Shown: positions 46,306-57,908, counted from the first letter of the stretch. The stretch is DNA of 64,000 bases from Roseateles hydrophilus (GCF_026712245.1 NZ_JAPPUY010000004.1:186001-250000), one strand, 5' to 3'. A program made the numbers and translations. The notes: generated from the letters alone by a model not told the origin.

Positions 46306-47094
46306 TTACCGAACAATGCCGCGGGTCGACGCGGCGAGGAAGGTCAGCATGGTGTCGATGTCGCCATCGGCCGCGCCGCCCTCCGTGCCGCGCAGCGCGG
46401 CGATCGCCGCCTTGGCCTCGTCCAGCGTGTGGCCCATGCGGTAGAGCAGCTTGTAGATCTGGCGGATGACGCCGATGCGCTCGGCGCTGAAGTCGCGGCG
46501 CTTCAGGCCCACGACATTGACCGCGCGGGCCGCCAGCGGGTTGCCGTCCACCGTCATGAAGGGCGGCACGTCCTGCGCCACATGCGCCTGGAAGCCGATC
46601 ATCGCGTGGTCGCCGATGCGCATGCGCTGCAGGATGCCGGTCAGGCCGCCGATGGTGACGTGGTTGCCCACGTGCACATGGCCGGCCAGCGTCGCGTTGT
46701 TGGCCAGCACGCACTCGTTGCCGATGACGACGTCATGCGCCAGGTGGCAGTACGCCATGATCCAGTTGTCGTTGCCCAGCGTCGTCTCGCCGCGGTCCTG
46801 GACCGTGCCGACGTTCAGCGTGCAGAACTCGCGGATGGTGTTGCGGTCGCCGATGACCAGCGTCGTCGGCTCCCCGGCGTACTTCTTGTCCTGGTTGACC
46901 GCGCCGATGGAGCTGAACTGGAAGAAGGTGTTGTCGCGACCGATGGTCGTGTGGCCTTCGATGACGCAATGCGGGCCGACCTTGGTGCCGGCTCCGATCT
47001 TCACGTGCGGGCCGATCAGCGTGTAGGCGCCGACCTCGACGCTGCTGTCCAGCTGCGCGCCGGGGTCGACGATGGCGGTGGGGTGGATGGCCAT
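46306..47094 (-). CDS. lpxA: UDP-N-acetylglucosamine acyltransferase
   Basis: This 262-residue left-handed beta-helix enzyme performs the first acylation of lipid A synthesis, moving a hydroxyacyl chain from ACP to UDP-GlcNAc. Start [20 protein letters not shown]; hexapeptide repeats run to about 190. The catalytic histidine region is [12 protein letters not shown], and the C-terminal helical part ends [12 protein letters not shown]. The ATG at 47094 is the family start; an upstream extension inside fabZ is not conserved. It lies 11 bp after fabZ. Confidence 0.97.
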   Translation of the reverse strand: MAIHPTAIVDPGAQLDSSVEVGAYTLIGPHVKIGAGTKVGPHCVIEGHTTIGRDNTFFQFSSIGAVNQDKKYAGEPTTLVIGDRNTIREFCTLNVGTVQDRGETTLGNDNWIMAYCHLAHDVVIGNECVLANNATLAGHVHVGNHVTIGGLTGILQRMRIGDHAMIGFQAHVAQDVPPFMTVDGNPLAARAVNVVGLKRRDFSAERIGVIRQIYKLLYRMGHTLDEAKAAIAALRGTEGGAADGDIDTMLTFLAASTRGIVR

Positions 47095-47105
47095 CGCGCG
47101 CGTCC

Positions 47106-47567
47106 TCAGGCGTCCAGGCGGCGCATGGTGCACATCAGCTCGGCCTCGGCCGCGAGCTGGTCGCCCACCAGCGCGCGGGCGCTGAACTTGTAGATGCCGG
47201 CCTTGGCGCGGCCCAGCGTCACCTCCAACACAAGCTGGTCGCCCGGTTCAACCGGGCGCTTGAAGCGCGCGCCGTCGATGCCGGCGAAATAGACCACCGA
47301 TTTGTCGTCCAGCACCATGTCCATGCTGCGCAGTGCCAACAGCGTGGCAGCCTGGGCCATGGCTTCGAGGATGAGCACGCCCGGCATCACGGGCCGGTGC
47401 GGGAAGTGGCCCAGGAAGAAGGGCTCGTTGATCGAGACGTTCTTGATCGCGCGGATGCGCTCGCCCTTGACCAGCTCGACCACGCGGTCCACCAGCAGGA
47501 TGGGATAGCGGTGCGGCAGGCGCGTCAGGATTTCATGGATGTCCATCGTGATCGTCTCGGTCGTCAT
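47106..47567 (-). CDS. fabZ: 3-hydroxyacyl-ACP dehydratase FabZ
   Basis: This 153-residue hot-dog-fold dehydratase for fatty-acid elongation competes with LpxA for hydroxyacyl-ACP. The conserved block is [14 protein letters not shown], and the catalytic histidine is in [20 protein letters not shown], whose final Glu is the second catalytic residue. The start ATG 47567 overlaps the lpxD stop (ATGA); an internal ATG at 47546 (MDIHEIL) is the other option and closer to the usual family length. Confidence 0.97.
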   Translation of the reverse strand: MTTETITMDIHEILTRLPHRYPILLVDRVVELVKGERIRAIKNVSINEPFFLGHFPHRPVMPGVLILEAMAQAATLLALRSMDMVLDDKSVVYFAGIDGARFKRPVEPGDQLVLEVTLGRAKAGIYKFSARALVGDQLAAEAELMCTMRRLDA

Positions 47568-48592
47568 TTCTTTTCCAGCGCGCGCACACGCTCTCTCAGG
47601 GTGTGGAGCTGGCGCAGCGTCGCCGCGTTCTTCTGCCAGCTCGAGTTTTCTTCGAAGGGATGGGGGCCGCTGTAGACGCCCGGCTCGGCGATGCTGCGCG
47701 TGACCGTCGTCGCCGCGGAGATGTGCACACCGTCCACCAGCGTCAGGTGGCCGATGATGTTGGCGGCGCCACCGATGGTGCAGTTCGCACCGATGCGGGT
47801 GGAGCCCGCCACCGCCGCGCAACCCGCCATGGCCGTGTTCTTGCCGATGTGCACGTTGTGGGCGATCTGGATCAGGTTGTCGAGCTTCACGCCGTCCTCG
47901 ATGACGGTATCGGCCAGCGCACCGCGATCGATGCAGGTGTTGGCACCGATCTCGACGTCATCGCCGATGCTCACATTGCCGAGCTGTTCGATCTTCACGT
48001 AGCCCTGCTTGCTCGGTGCGAGGCCGAAGCCATCGGCGCCGATGACGACGCCGCTGTGCACCAGGCCACGCGCGCCGATGCGGCAGCCATAGCCCAGCAC
48101 CACGCGCGGCGCCAGCCGCGTGCCCTCGCCCACCTGCGCATCGCGTTCGACAACACAGTGCGCGCCGATGCGTGCGCGGTCGCCGATGACGGCCCCCGCC
48201 TCCACCACGGCCAGCGGGCCGATCTCCACATCGCGGCCCAGCGTCGCCTCGGGCGACACGATAGCGCTGGGGTGCACGCCCACGCTCGCCGCCGGGCGCG
48301 TGCGGGCCGCCCACCATTGCGTCAGGCGGGCGAAGTAGAGGTAGGGGTCTGGTGTGACGATGGCCGCACCGCGGGCGGCGGCCGCCTCGGCAAAAGCCGG
48401 CGCTACGATGACGCAGCCCGCCCGCGTCGTGCCCAGCTGGGCCTGGTAGCGCGGGTTGGCGAGGAAGCTGATGCAGTCGCCGTCCGCCTCGTCCAGCGGA
48501 GCGATGCGGGCGATGCGGACTTCGGACCCACCAAGCAAATCGCCGCCCAAGGCGGCGATCAGCTCGGTGAGCGCGACGGTCGTCGAGCTCAT
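47564..48592 (-). CDS. lpxD: UDP-3-O-(3-hydroxyacyl)glucosamine N-acyltransferase
   Basis: This 342-residue enzyme adds the second acyl chain in lipid A synthesis. The N-terminal uridine-binding domain includes [20 protein letters not shown], and the beta-helix has hexapeptide repeats with the catalytic-histidine segment [20 protein letters not shown]. The C-terminal helix is [20 protein letters not shown]. It sits between skp and fabZ as in other proteobacteria, 13 bp after skp. Confidence 0.97.
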   Translation of the reverse strand: MSSTTVALTELIAALGGDLLGGSEVRIARIAPLDEADGDCISFLANPRYQAQLGTTRAGCVIVAPAFAEAAAARGAAIVTPDPYLYFARLTQWWAARTRPAASVGVHPSAIVSPEATLGRDVEIGPLAVVEAGAVIGDRARIGAHCVVERDAQVGEGTRLAPRVVLGYGCRIGARGLVHSGVVIGADGFGLAPSKQGYVKIEQLGNVSIGDDVEIGANTCIDRGALADTVIEDGVKLDNLIQIAHNVHIGKNTAMAGCAAVAGSTRIGANCTIGGAANIIGHLTLVDGVHISAATTVTRSIAEPGVYSGPHPFEENSSWQKNAATLRQLHTLRERVRALEKK

Positions 48593-48605
48593 GGTGGCCA
48601 GCGGC

Positions 48606-49115
48606 TTACTTCTGCGCGTTCAGCGCGTCGATCACCTTCTTGGTGATGTCCACGCGGGCGCTGAAGTGGATGGCGTCTTGCAGGATCAGGTCGTACTTCT
48701 CGGCGTCGAAGATCTGCTTGATGACCTTGTTGGCGCGTTCGACGACGACGGACAGTTCCTCGTTCTTGCGCTGGGTCAGGTCTTCCTGCCACTCCCGGCG
48801 CTTGCGCTGCAGGTCGCGTTCCTGTTCGACGACATCGCGCTGGCGGCGATTGCGCTCGGCTTCGGACAGCGTGGGCGCGTCCTTTTCCAGCTTCTCGGCG
48901 GCACCGCGCAGCTTGGTTTCCAGGTCACGCAGGTCCTTCTCGCGCTTGCCGAACTCCGTTTCCAGCTTGATCTGTGCCGTCTTGGCCAGGTTGGCTTCGC
49001 GCAGCACACGTTCGCTGTTGACGTAGCCGATCTTCAGTTCCTGGGCTTGCACGGCCGAGGTGGCCACCATCATCGACGCGGCCAGAGCCGCCGATTGCAA
49101 GAGCTTGCTCATCAT
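48606..49115 (-). CDS. skp: Periplasmic chaperone Skp/OmpH
   Basis: This 169-residue protein has a signal peptide ([20 protein letters not shown], cut after VQAQ near 24). The body is a long charged helix pair (about 50-125, [20 protein letters not shown] and [17 protein letters not shown]) flanked by the small beta core [10 protein letters not shown] and [18 protein letters not shown]. Skp trimers carry unfolded outer-membrane proteins to BamA, whose gene overlaps its start by one base (TGATG). Confidence 0.95.
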   Translation of the reverse strand: MMSKLLQSAALAASMMVATSAVQAQELKIGYVNSERVLREANLAKTAQIKLETEFGKREKDLRDLETKLRGAAEKLEKDAPTLSEAERNRRQRDVVEQERDLQRKRREWQEDLTQRKNEELSVVVERANKVIKQIFDAEKYDLILQDAIHFSARVDITKKVIDALNAQK

Positions 49116-51430
49116 CAGAATGCAGTCCCGATCTGGAATTGGAATTTCTCGATTCTATCCGTGCGTTCCTTGCGGATAGGCTTGCCGTAGCTGAGGCGCA
49201 GCGGGCCCATGGGCGAGAGCCACGACAGGCCGATACCGGCCGAGGCGCGCACGCTGTCGAGCTTGAGCTTTTCGTGCTCGCCCCAGACGTTGCCCGCGTC
49301 AGCGAACAGGAAGATGCGGAAGCTCTTGTCGTTGCCGCTGCCGGGCACCGGCAGGTAGAGCTCGGCATTCAGGTTGAAGCGGCGGTTGCCGCCGCTGTAG
49401 GAGCCGGTGGGGTCCACCGGGCCCAGCGTGCCAGCCTCGAACACCCGCACGGAACCCAGGCCACCCGCGTAGAAGTTCTTGAAGATCGGGTAGGGCCGTC
49501 CGCTCAGGCCCTCACCCCAACCGAGCTCGCTGTTGATGCCCAGCGTGATCTTGTTGGTGATCTCGAAGTACTCCTGGTGCTGCAGGTTCAGGCGCGCAAA
49601 GCGCACGTCGCCCAGCGTGCTGAGCTCGAAGTTGGCGCGCTGGTAGCGGCCCTTCATCGGCGTGATGACGCTGTCGCGGCTGTCGCGCTGCCAGCCGATG
49701 GTCAGCGGGATGGAATCGCTGCGCGTGCCGAAGCGGTTGACGTAGTCGAAGTAGCTCTGCGGCAGGCCGCGCGAGGTGGTGATGTCCGTCTGCTCGTAGC
49801 CGATGCCGAAGAACACGGTGTCAAGCTCGGAGAACGGCACACCGAAACGCACCGAGCCGCCCTTGGTGACGTACTCGTACTCCTCGCCCAGCGTGTTGAT
49901 GGGCTTGGTCGTGCGGTAGAACACGTCGAGCGCGCGGGACACGCCATCGACCGTGAAGTACGGGTCCACCGTGGAGACCTGCAGCTGGCGGCCGGTGCGG
50001 GCCGTCGCGATGTCGATGCCCAGGTAGTTGCCCGAGCCGAACACGTTGTCCTGGCGGATGGAGCCGGTGAAGGACAGCTTCGTCTGGCTGGAGTAGCCGG
50101 CACCCACCGTGATGGCGCCCGTGGGGCGCTCGACGACGGTCAGGATGACATCCACCTGATCCTGCGCGCCCGGCACCTCCTGGGTGTCGATGTTGACTTC
50201 CTTGTCCTTGAAGTAGCCCAGGCGTTCCACGCGGTCGCGCGAGGCCTTGATCTTCTGGCCGTCGTACCAGGCCGACTCGAACTGGCGGAACTCGCGACGG
50301 ATGACCTCGTCACGGGTGCGCGAGTTGCCGGAGATGATGACCTTGCGCACGTAGACGCGGCGCTGCGGCTCGGCGACGAAGGTGACGACCACCTGGCCGG
50401 TCGCACGGTCGATCTCGGGGCGGCTGTCCACGCGGGCGAAGGCGTAGCCGTAGGTGCCGAACAGGTCGCTGAACGCACGCGTCGTGGCGGCCACGGCCTC
50501 GCCCTGGTAGGCCTGGCCGGGCTTCAGGAACACGAGGTGCTTGAAGTCCTCCTCGCGGCCCAGGAAGTCGCCTTCCAGCTTCACGCCGGTCACCGTGTAC
50601 GGCTGCCCCTCGCTGATGGTGATGGCGATGCTGATGCTCTGCTTGTCCGGCGAGATCGTGACCTGGGTGGATGTGACCGCCACCTCCAGGTAGCCGCGGT
50701 TCAGGTAGTGGCTGCGGATGGTTTCCAGGTCCGCGTTCAGCTTGGCGCGCGAGTAGCGGTCGGTCTTGGTGTACCAGGTCAGCCAGCCGGAGCTGGTCTG
50801 CTCCAGCAGGCCCAGCAGCGTGCTCTCGGAGAACACCTTGGTGCCCAGGATGCGGATTTCGGCGATCTTGGCCGGCTCGCCCTCGGTCACGTTGAAGCTG
50901 ACGTTGACGCGGTTGCGCTCGATGGGCGTGATGGTCGTCGTGACCTCGGCGCCGTAGAGGCTGCGGGTCAGGTATTGCCGCTTAAGCTCCTGCTCGGCGC
51001 GGTCGGCCAGCGCACGGTCGAAGGGCTTGCCTTCGCCGATGCCGACGTCCTTCAGCGACTTGGACAGCGCCTCGGTATCGAACTCCTTCAGGCCGACGAA
51101 GTTCACGTTGGCGATGATGGGGCGCTCGTCGATGATGACGACGACGGCGTCACCCTCGATGCTGATGCGCACGTCCTTGAACAGGCCGGTCGCGAACAGC
51201 GCGCGCAGTGCGGCCGCGCCCTTCTCGTCGTTGTAGGTGTCGCCGATGCGGAAGGGCAGCGACGCGAACACGGTGCCGGGGTCGGTGCGCTGCAGGCCTT
51301 CGACGCGGATGTCTTTCAGCACGAAGGGGTCGACGGCCCAGGCCAGCCCCGACTGGAACAGCCCCAACAGAGCCAAGGCCAGGACTGAGGGGCGACGTTT
51401 CTTCGCTCCCGAACGTAGAAAAAAGGACAT
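49115..51430 (-). CDS. bamA: Outer-membrane protein assembly factor BamA
   Basis: This 771-residue Omp85 protein is the core of the BAM complex that inserts beta-barrels. A signal peptide (1-31, ending GLAWA) precedes five POTRA domains (about 35-420, starting FVLKDIRVEGLQRTDPGTVF). The 16-strand barrel has the conserved loop-6 region FYAGGLGSVRVFEAGTLGPV (VRVF in place of the VRGF seen in many BamA) and ends RIEKFQFQIGTAF with terminal Phe. The start ATG 51430 has the signal peptide directly behind it. The gene is downstream of rseP and upstream of skp, the conserved order. Confidence 0.97.
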   Translation of the reverse strand: MSFFLRSGAKKRRPSVLALALLGLFQSGLAWAVDPFVLKDIRVEGLQRTDPGTVFASLPFRIGDTYNDEKGAAALRALFATGLFKDVRISIEGDAVVVIIDERPIIANVNFVGLKEFDTEALSKSLKDVGIGEGKPFDRALADRAEQELKRQYLTRSLYGAEVTTTITPIERNRVNVSFNVTEGEPAKIAEIRILGTKVFSESTLLGLLEQTSSGWLTWYTKTDRYSRAKLNADLETIRSHYLNRGYLEVAVTSTQVTISPDKQSISIAITISEGQPYTVTGVKLEGDFLGREEDFKHLVFLKPGQAYQGEAVAATTRAFSDLFGTYGYAFARVDSRPEIDRATGQVVVTFVAEPQRRVYVRKVIISGNSRTRDEVIRREFRQFESAWYDGQKIKASRDRVERLGYFKDKEVNIDTQEVPGAQDQVDVILTVVERPTGAITVGAGYSSQTKLSFTGSIRQDNVFGSGNYLGIDIATARTGRQLQVSTVDPYFTVDGVSRALDVFYRTTKPINTLGEEYEYVTKGGSVRFGVPFSELDTVFFGIGYEQTDITTSRGLPQSYFDYVNRFGTRSDSIPLTIGWQRDSRDSVITPMKGRYQRANFELSTLGDVRFARLNLQHQEYFEITNKITLGINSELGWGEGLSGRPYPIFKNFYAGGLGSVRVFEAGTLGPVDPTGSYSGGNRRFNLNAELYLPVPGSGNDKSFRIFLFADAGNVWGEHEKLKLDSVRASAGIGLSWLSPMGPLRLSYGKPIRKERTDRIEKFQFQIGTAF

Positions 51431-51444
51431 GGAGACCGGGAGTT

Positions 51445-52806
51445 TCAGTGCCAGCCCGCGAGGCGGGCGACGTCGTTGGAAAGGGCCAAGGCCATCATCA
51501 GCATCAGGATCAGCAAGCCGACTCGCTGCAGTTGCTGCTGCCACCGTTCAGACACGGGGCGGCCGCTCAGACCCTCGAAAAGATGATACATGAGGTGCCC
51601 GCCGTCCAGCATTGGCAGCGGCAGCAGGTTCAGCACGGCCAGGCTCATGGAGATGCTCGCGAGGAACGCGAGGTAAGGCACCAGGCCCGCCTGTGCCGAC
51701 TGGCCGGCCGCACCCGCAATGGCCACCGGCCCGCCCAGGTTCTTGAGCGAGGCTTCACCCACCAGCATGCGGCCGATCACACGGATCATGGTGACCGCCG
51801 TGTCCCAGCTCTGCTGCGCGCCGCGCCCAATGCTGTCGAGCAGCCCGTAGCTGACAAGCACCCGCTCCGGCGCAGAACCGGGGTACAGGCCCAGTCGCGC
51901 CACGCTGCGGCCGCCTTCCTGGACGATGGCCGGCGTGGGCGTGAGCTCCACGACCTGGCCCGCGCGCTCCACCTGCCAGACCATCGTGCGCGGCTGATCG
52001 CCATCGCGGGCACGCAGAATCGCATCGCGCAGTTGCCCAGCATCGGCCACCGCTCGGCCATCCACCGACAGCACACGATCGCCCACCTGGATGCCTGCCG
52101 CCGCTGCGGGCTCGCCTGGCGTCACCTTCTGGATCAATGGTTCGCTGAGCGGAAACAGGCCGATGTCGTCCGCCAGGCGGCGGTCGGCCGTGCGGCTGGC
52201 CAGTTGGTCGATGTCGAGCCGGGCGCTGCGGGAGCCGTGGCCGCTCGCATCGCTGATGGTCAGGTGCACCGCCTCGCCCAGTGCCTGGGCCTTGGCCACC
52301 TGCACCATCAGGTCGGGCATCGCCTGCACCTCATCCCAGGACTGGCCGTCATGCGACACCGCACGCACCCAATCACCCGCACGCAAACCGGCCCGCTCCG
52401 CCAGCGAGCCGGCCGGCGGCGTGCCCAGCACGGCCTTGGGCACCTCACTGCCCAGCCACGCCACCGCCGCGAACAGCACGATGGCCAACAGCCAGTTGGC
52501 CGCAGGCCCGGCCGCCACGATGGCCGAGCGCTGGCGCAGCGGGCGCTGATTGAAGGCTTGCGCACGCTCATGCGGCAACACCAGCCCATCGCGCTCGTCC
52601 AGCATGCGCACATAGCCGCCGAGCGGGAATGCGCACAAGGTGAACTCGGTGCCGTCGCGGCCGACTCGGCGCCACAGCACGGGGCCGAAGCCGATGGAGA
52701 AGCGCAGCACCTTGACACCGCAGGCCCGCGCCACCCGGTAGTGGCCCCATTCGTGAATGGTGATCAGCAGCGCCAGCGCGGCGAGGAACGCAAGCGGCGT
52801 GATCAC
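51445..52806 (-). CDS. rseP: RIP metalloprotease RseP
   Basis: This 453-residue inner-membrane site-2 protease cuts anti-sigma factors and signal peptide remnants inside the membrane. The zinc motif HEWGH is at residues 18-22 in the first helix. Two PDZ-type regions (about 105-195 and 205-290, with [18 protein letters not shown]) precede the second active-site motif [12 protein letters not shown] near 390. Start is GTG 52806, overlapping the dxr stop (GTGA). It lies between dxr and bamA as usual. Confidence 0.96.
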   Translation of the reverse strand: MITPLAFLAALALLITIHEWGHYRVARACGVKVLRFSIGFGPVLWRRVGRDGTEFTLCAFPLGGYVRMLDERDGLVLPHERAQAFNQRPLRQRSAIVAAGPAANWLLAIVLFAAVAWLGSEVPKAVLGTPPAGSLAERAGLRAGDWVRAVSHDGQSWDEVQAMPDLMVQVAKAQALGEAVHLTISDASGHGSRSARLDIDQLASRTADRRLADDIGLFPLSEPLIQKVTPGEPAAAAGIQVGDRVLSVDGRAVADAGQLRDAILRARDGDQPRTMVWQVERAGQVVELTPTPAIVQEGGRSVARLGLYPGSAPERVLVSYGLLDSIGRGAQQSWDTAVTMIRVIGRMLVGEASLKNLGGPVAIAGAAGQSAQAGLVPYLAFLASISMSLAVLNLLPLPMLDGGHLMYHLFEGLSGRPVSERWQQQLQRVGLLILMLMMALALSNDVARLAGWH

Positions 52807-53969
52807 AGCAGCGTCAGGGCGTGAGCCCGCGTGCGGGCGTCGAGATCCAGCAGCGCCTCGATGCTGCCGCAGTCGCCCGGCTGCACATCGGCCAGGCATT
52901 GGGCATTGAGCGCCGGGATGCGGTCAAAGCGCAGGCGGCCGTTCAGGAAGGCGTCCACCGCCACCTCGTTGGCCGCATTCAGCACCGCCGTGCTGCCCTC
53001 AGGGCCGCGCAGCGCCTGCCAGGACAGGTGCAGGCCAGGGAAGCGCGTCGCATCCGCCTCTTCGAACGTGAGGCTGGGCGTGGTCAGCAGGTTGAGCTGG
53101 CTGGCACCCGACGTGATGCGCTCGGGGAAGGACAGGCCATAAGCAATGGGCACGCGCATGTCCGGCGTGCCGAGCTGGGCCAGCACGGACTGATCCCGGC
53201 AGACCACCATCGAGTGGATGATGCTCTGCGGGTGGATCAGCACCTTGATCTGCTCGGGCGCCAGGTTGAACAGCCAGCGGGCCTCGATGACCTCCAGCGC
53301 CTTGTTCATCATGGTCGCGGAGTCGACCGAGATCTTGCGGCCCATGACCCAGTTCGGGTGGGCGCAGGCCTGCTCGGGCGTCACGTCGGCCAGCGTCTTG
53401 GGGTCGCGGGTGCGGAACGGGCCGCCGGAGGCGGTCAGCACGATGTGGTCGATGCGGTCGTGCCAGGTCGTGCGGTCTTCGGGCAGGCACTGGAAGATGG
53501 CCGAGTGCTCGCTGTCGATGGGCAGCAGCGTGGCACCGCCCTGCTCCACCGCCTGCATGAACAACGCGCCGCCGACAACGATGGCCTCCTTGTTGGCCAG
53601 CAGCAGCCGCTTGCCGGCACGCGCTGCGGCGATGGCCGGCGCCAGGCCAGCCGCGCCGACGATGGCCGCCATGACGGTGTCCACATCAGGGTGCGCAGCG
53701 ATATCGGCCAGCGCGGCCGCACCATCCAGCACCTCCGTGGTGCTGCCGGCCTCGCGCAGGCGCTCGCGCAGCCGCGCCGCCGCGGCCGACTCGGGCATCA
53801 CCGCAAAGCGCGGGCGCCACTGCAGACATTGGGCCAGCAGCTCATCGACGCGGCTCATCGCGCTGAGCGCGACGACCTCGTAGCGGTCGGGATGGCGGGC
53901 CAGCACGTCCAGCGTGTTGACGCCGATGGAACCGGTGGAGCCGAGGACGCAGACGCGTTGGCGGGTCAT
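52803..53969 (-). CDS. dxr: 1-deoxy-D-xylulose-5-phosphate reductoisomerase
   Basis: This 388-residue enzyme of the MEP isoprenoid pathway makes methylerythritol phosphate with NADPH. The NADPH motif VLGSTGSIG is at 8-16, the metal ligands lie in [14 protein letters not shown], and the active-site loop region is [26 protein letters not shown] type (split GPFRTRD / [20 protein letters not shown]). The ATG 53969 is preferred; a TTG at 53984 would overlap cdsA. Output feeds UppS downstream in metabolism, so clustering with uppS is logical. Confidence 0.97.
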   Translation of the reverse strand: MTRQRVCVLGSTGSIGVNTLDVLARHPDRYEVVALSAMSRVDELLAQCLQWRPRFAVMPESAAAARLRERLREAGSTTEVLDGAAALADIAAHPDVDTVMAAIVGAAGLAPAIAAARAGKRLLLANKEAIVVGGALFMQAVEQGGATLLPIDSEHSAIFQCLPEDRTTWHDRIDHIVLTASGGPFRTRDPKTLADVTPEQACAHPNWVMGRKISVDSATMMNKALEVIEARWLFNLAPEQIKVLIHPQSIIHSMVVCRDQSVLAQLGTPDMRVPIAYGLSFPERITSGASQLNLLTTPSLTFEEADATRFPGLHLSWQALRGPEGSTAVLNAANEVAVDAFLNGRLRFDRIPALNAQCLADVQPGDCGSIEALLDLDARTRAHALTLL

Positions 53970-53980
53970 GACAGAGGAAC

Positions 53981-54817
53981 TCAAAGGCTGATCAGGGCCA
54001 GCGCCAGCGGGAACACCGGCAGCAGTGCGTCGATGCGGTCCAGCACGCCGCCATGGCCGGGCAGCAGGCCGCTGCTGTCCTTGGCGCCTGCTGCGCGCTT
54101 GACCAGGGATTCAAACAGGTCGCCGACGACGCTCATCGCGGCAAGGAAGAACAACGCCAGCAGCGACACCACGCCATGCCGCTGCACCAGCAGCGTGTAG
54201 AGGCTGGGCGAGTCGACCGCGACGCGCACATCGATGACATGCACCCACACAAAGCCCAGCAGCACAACACCGGCCATGCCGCCCCACACGCCCTCCCAGC
54301 TCTTGCCCGGGCTGATGGCCGGGGCCAGCTTGCGCCGGCCAAAGGCGCGGCCGCAGAAGTAGGCGGCGATGTCGGCCATCCACACGAGGCAGAACACCGA
54401 CAGCAGGAAATTGATGCCCAGCACCTTGGCCTGGGTGATGGCCAGCCACGCGCCCCACAGCAGCACCGCGCCCAGCACCAGCCGCCCACCGCGCGCCAGA
54501 TGCGGCCAGCCAGCCGGCCCGGCGCGCAGCGCATACGCGCCGCCCAGCACCCACAGCCCGGTGGCCAGCCACCAGATCCAGGCCGGCGGCGCCTGCAGAC
54601 CGCCGATCAGCAGCGTCCACACGCAGCCCAACGCTAGCGCGACGCCAGCCGCCAGCGCGCCGGTGCCGGGCAAGCCATTGAGCCGGGCCCATTCCCAACC
54701 GGCCGCGCCGATCAGAGCGACCGTGAGCCACGCGAACGGCCAGGGCGAGGCCTGGAACAGCACGGGCAACAGGATGGCCAGCAACACGACGGCGGTGATG
54801 ACGCGGGTCTTGAGCAT
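53981..54817 (-). CDS. cdsA: Phosphatidate cytidylyltransferase
   Basis: This 278-residue inner-membrane enzyme makes CDP-diacylglycerol from phosphatidate and CTP for phospholipid synthesis. It has about eight hydrophobic helices; the diagnostic C-terminal signature runs from [20 protein letters not shown] to [10 protein letters not shown], preceded by [14 protein letters not shown]. Start 54817 ([15 protein letters not shown]) is set by the first helix. It lies 13 bp after uppS. Confidence 0.97.
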   Translation of the reverse strand: MLKTRVITAVVLLAILLPVLFQASPWPFAWLTVALIGAAGWEWARLNGLPGTGALAAGVALALGCVWTLLIGGLQAPPAWIWWLATGLWVLGGAYALRAGPAGWPHLARGGRLVLGAVLLWGAWLAITQAKVLGINFLLSVFCLVWMADIAAYFCGRAFGRRKLAPAISPGKSWEGVWGGMAGVVLLGFVWVHVIDVRVAVDSPSLYTLLVQRHGVVSLLALFFLAAMSVVGDLFESLVKRAAGAKDSSGLLPGHGGVLDRIDALLPVFPLALALISL

Positions 54818-54830
54818 GGCAGGACCGCGG

Positions 54831-55568
54831 TCAGGCGGCGTTGGGTGCGTCTTTGACGCCGCCGAAGCGGCGGTCGCGGCCGTGGAAGGCATCGATGGCC
54901 GCATCCAGTTGCTGGGCGCCGAACTCGGGCCACAGGCAGTCACTGAACACGAACTCGGTGTACGCCACCTGCCACAGCAGGAAGTTGCTGATGCGGACCT
55001 CGCCGCCGGTGCGGATGAAGAGGTCGGGGTCCGGCGCATGGGCCAGCGCCATGAACTCGCTCAGCTTGTCCTCGGTCAGCTCATGGGCTGGCACGCCGGC
55101 CGCGATCGCCTTGCGGCTGGCCTGCACGATGTCCCAGCGACCGCCGTAGTTGAAGGCAACGTTCAGCGTCAGCTTGGTGTTGTGGGCGGTGCGCGCCTCG
55201 GCACCGTCCCAGGCCTGGCGCAGCTTCTCGGCGATGCTGTCGCGATCACCGATGACGCGCACGCGCACACCCATCGCGTCGAGCTTGCTGAGGTAGCGCG
55301 ACACGGCAGCCAGCACCAGGCCCATCAGACCCGACACCTCGTCGCTGGGGCGCTTCCAGTTCTCGCTGGAGAACGCGAAAACGGTCAGGAATTCGATGTC
55401 GCGATCGATGCAGGCCTGGATGGTGCGGACGACCGCATCCACGCCGGCCTTGTGGCCGAAGAAGCGCGGCAGAAAGCGCTTCTTGGCCCAGCGGCCGTTG
55501 CCGTCCATGACGATGGCGACATGGCGCGGTGGCGCCGGGCGATCCTGCGCCACGACAGACGCGCTCAA
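54831..55568 (-). CDS. uppS: Undecaprenyl diphosphate synthase
   Basis: This 245-residue cis-prenyltransferase makes the C55 carrier lipid for peptidoglycan and LPS. The conserved [16 protein letters not shown] holds catalytic Asp22; other motifs are [13 protein letters not shown] and the C-terminal [20 protein letters not shown]. The start is TTG at 55568, overlapping the frr stop (TTGA). No ATG is available at a sensible place upstream of the motif, so the TTG start is likely real. Confidence 0.96.
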   Translation of the reverse strand: MSASVVAQDRPAPPRHVAIVMDGNGRWAKKRFLPRFFGHKAGVDAVVRTIQACIDRDIEFLTVFAFSSENWKRPSDEVSGLMGLVLAAVSRYLSKLDAMGVRVRVIGDRDSIAEKLRQAWDGAEARTAHNTKLTLNVAFNYGGRWDIVQASRKAIAAGVPAHELTEDKLSEFMALAHAPDPDLFIRTGGEVRISNFLLWQVAYTEFVFSDCLWPEFGAQQLDAAIDAFHGRDRRFGGVKDAPNAA

Positions 55569-56125
55569 ACCGCCATGACCTCGGCTTCCTTCGCCGAGAT
55601 CAGCTTGTCGATCTCGCTGATCACGCGGTCGGTGAGCTTTTGCACCTCGTCGAGGCTGCGGCGCTCATCGTCTTCGCCGATCTCCTTGTCCTTCAGCAGC
55701 TTCTTGGCCTGCTCGTTCGCGTCGCGGCGCAGGTTGCGCACGGCCACCTTGGCGTCCTCGCCCGTGTTGCGCACGACCTTGGTCAGCTCCTTGCGGCGCT
55801 CCTCGGTCAGCGGCGGCATCGGCACGCGGATCAGGTCGCCCTGCGAGGCCGGGTTCAGGCCCAGATCGCTCTCGCGGATGGCCTTCTCGATCTTGGCGCC
55901 CATGCCCTTTTCCCAGGGCTGGACGGAGATGGTGCGGGCATCCAGCAGGCTGACGTTGGCCACCTGGCTGATGGGCACCATGGAGCCGTAATAGTCGACG
56001 CTGACCTGGTCCAGGATGCCCGGGTGGGCGCGACCGGTGCGGATCTTGTGCAGTTCGTTCTTCAGGGCCTCGACGGACTTGGCCATCTTGGCTTCGGCGT
56101 TCTTCTTGATGTCGGCAGTGCTCAT
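55565..56125 (-). CDS. frr: Ribosome recycling factor
   Basis: This 186-residue factor splits post-termination ribosomes with EF-G. Nearly full-length conservation: [60 protein letters not shown] and the C-terminal helix. It follows pyrH by 57 bp, a gap with a GC-rich imperfect repeat but no T run. Confidence 0.98.
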   Translation of the reverse strand: MSTADIKKNAEAKMAKSVEALKNELHKIRTGRAHPGILDQVSVDYYGSMVPISQVANVSLLDARTISVQPWEKGMGAKIEKAIRESDLGLNPASQGDLIRVPMPPLTEERRKELTKVVRNTGEDAKVAVRNLRRDANEQAKKLLKDKEIGEDDERRSLDEVQKLTDRVISEIDKLISAKEAEVMAV

Positions 56126-56182
56126 GATCGATACCTATTCATTGCGGGGCGCCCGTCAACGCGCGCCCCCAGCGGACGCAGC

Positions 56183-56893
56183 TCAGACGTGGACCAGCGT
56201 GCCCTCGTCCTCGCCCTGCACGACGCGCTTGAGCGCGCCGGGCTTGAAGATGCTGAACACCTTGATCGGCAGCTTCTGGTCGCGGCACAGCGCGAAGGCG
56301 GCGCCATCCATGACCTGCAGGTTGCGGCCAATGGCCTCGTCGAAGGTGATGGCCGAGTAGCGCTTGGCCTCGGGATCCTTCTTGGGATCGGCCGTGTAGA
56401 CACCATCGACCTTGGTGGCCTTGAGCACGACCTCGGCGCCGATCTCGGCGCCGCGCAGCGCGGCGGCGGTGTCAGTCGTGAAGAAGGGGTTGCCGGTACC
56501 GGCAGCGAAGACGACGACCTTGCCCTCTTCGAGGTATTGCAGCGCCTTGGGGCGCACATAGGGCTCGACGACCTGCTCGATGCCGATGGCCGACATCACG
56601 CGGGCCACCATGCCCTCTTGACGCATCGTGTCGGCCAGGGCCAGCGAGTTCATCACCGTGGCCAGCATGCCCATGTAGTCGGCGGTGGCGCGGTCCATGC
56701 CGACCGAGCCGCCGGCCACGCCGCGGAAGATGTTGCCGCCGCCGATGACGACGGCGACTTCCACGCCCATCTGCGTCACTTCGCGGACCTCCTGCACCAT
56801 GCGCACGATGGTGGCGCGGTTGATGCCGTAGGCGTCATCGCCCATCAGGGCTTCACCGGAGAGTTTGAGCAGGATGCGCTTGTACGCGGGCAT
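56183..56893 (-). CDS. pyrH: Uridylate kinase
   Basis: This 236-residue enzyme phosphorylates UMP to UDP in pyrimidine synthesis, and is hexameric and UTP-inhibited in the family. It starts [20 protein letters not shown], has [11 protein letters not shown] and [20 protein letters not shown], and ends [16 protein letters not shown]. The ATG 56893 is preferred over a longer frame that starts in the intergenic region. It is separated from tsf by a terminator-like hairpin, so it may have its own promoter in the 83 bp upstream. Confidence 0.98.
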   Translation of the reverse strand: MPAYKRILLKLSGEALMGDDAYGINRATIVRMVQEVREVTQMGVEVAVVIGGGNIFRGVAGGSVGMDRATADYMGMLATVMNSLALADTMRQEGMVARVMSAIGIEQVVEPYVRPKALQYLEEGKVVVFAAGTGNPFFTTDTAAALRGAEIGAEVVLKATKVDGVYTADPKKDPEAKRYSAITFDEAIGRNLQVMDGAAFALCRDQKLPIKVFSIFKPGALKRVVQGEDEGTLVHV

Positions 56894-56935
56894 GGTGTCC
56901 TCAGTGGTTGGGGGCCTATGGTGGGCCGCAAGTTT

Positions 56936-56960
56936 AAAGGGCGCCAACTTGGCGCCCTTC
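56936..56960 (-). terminator. Terminator downstream of tsf
   Basis: AAGGGCGCC (56937-56945) / GGCGCCCTT (56951-56959), a perfect 9-bp stem with five-base loop AACTT. On the minus strand it is followed by TTTAAACTT. It starts 18 bp beyond the tsf stop and 43 bp before the pyrH start, so it divides the translation-factor and pyrH-frr units. Confidence 0.8.
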
Positions 56961-56976
56961 TCTATCGCAAGAGTCT

Positions 56977-57870
56977 TTACTGACCCTTGGCAGCCGCAAC
57001 CTGCGCGGCCACCTCGGCGGCGAAGTCGTCGACCTTCTTCTCGATGCCTTCACCCACGACGTACAGCGTGAAGCCCTTGACGGTCGTGTTGGCAGCCTTC
57101 AGGTGGGCACCCACGGTCTGCTTGCCGTCGGCGGCCTTCACGAAGACCTGATCCAGCAGCGAGACTTCCTTCAGGAACTTCTGCACCGAGCCTTCGACCA
57201 TCTTGGCGACGATGTCGGCGGGCTTGCCGGATTCGGCAGCCTTCTCGGTGGCGATCTTGCGCTCCTTCTCGACCAGGTCGGCCGGCACGTCGGCGCTGGA
57301 CAGCGCGGCGGGCTTCATGGCGGCGATGTGCATCGCGACGTCCTTGGCGGCCACGTCGTCACCTTCGAACTCGACGACCACGCCGATGCGGGTGCCGTGC
57401 AGGTAGGTGGCCAGCTTGGAGCCGGTGTAGCGCTGGAAGCGGCGGATCGTCATGTTCTCGCCGATCTTGCCGATCAGGCCCTTGCGCACGTCTTCCACCG
57501 TCGGGCCAAAGCCTTCCTGCGACAGGGGCAGGGCCGACAGGGCAGCGACGTCAGCGGGAGCATGCTCGGCCACCAGGCCGGCCAGGGCGCCCACGAATGC
57601 CAGGAAGGCATCGTTCTTCGAGACGAAGTCGGTCTCGCAGTTCACTTCGATCAGCGCGCCGTTGCCGTTCACGACGGCCGACGAGACCACGCCTTCAGCC
57701 GTGATGCGCGAGGCCGCCTTGCCAGCCTTGTTGCCCAGCTTGACGCGCAGGATCTCTTCCGCACGGGCCAGGTCGCCGTCGGCTTCCGTCAGCGCCTTCT
57801 TGCACTCCATCATCGGGGCGTCGGTGCGGGCACGCAGTTCGCCCACCATGCTTGCAGTGATTGCAGCCAT
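56977..57870 (-). CDS. tsf: Elongation factor Ts
   Basis: This 297-residue factor exchanges nucleotide on EF-Tu. The N-terminal domain carries [20 protein letters not shown], and the second signature is [15 protein letters not shown]. Start ATG 57870 has GGAGAG seven bases before it. It is the second gene after rpsB, with a hairpin in the 82-bp gap. Confidence 0.98.
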   Translation of the reverse strand: MAAITASMVGELRARTDAPMMECKKALTEADGDLARAEEILRVKLGNKAGKAASRITAEGVVSSAVVNGNGALIEVNCETDFVSKNDAFLAFVGALAGLVAEHAPADVAALSALPLSQEGFGPTVEDVRKGLIGKIGENMTIRRFQRYTGSKLATYLHGTRIGVVVEFEGDDVAAKDVAMHIAAMKPAALSSADVPADLVEKERKIATEKAAESGKPADIVAKMVEGSVQKFLKEVSLLDQVFVKAADGKQTVGAHLKAANTTVKGFTLYVVGEGIEKKVDDFAAEVAAQVAAAKGQ

Positions 57871-57908
57871 TGTTCTCTCCAGATTTCGGTTGGCCAAATT
57901 CAGTTGGC

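Noticed and set aside
56126-56182. GGGGCGC...GCGCCCC pairing between pyrH and frr as a terminator
   Set aside because: Imperfect pairing and no T run; the genes belong to one unit in most proteobacteria.
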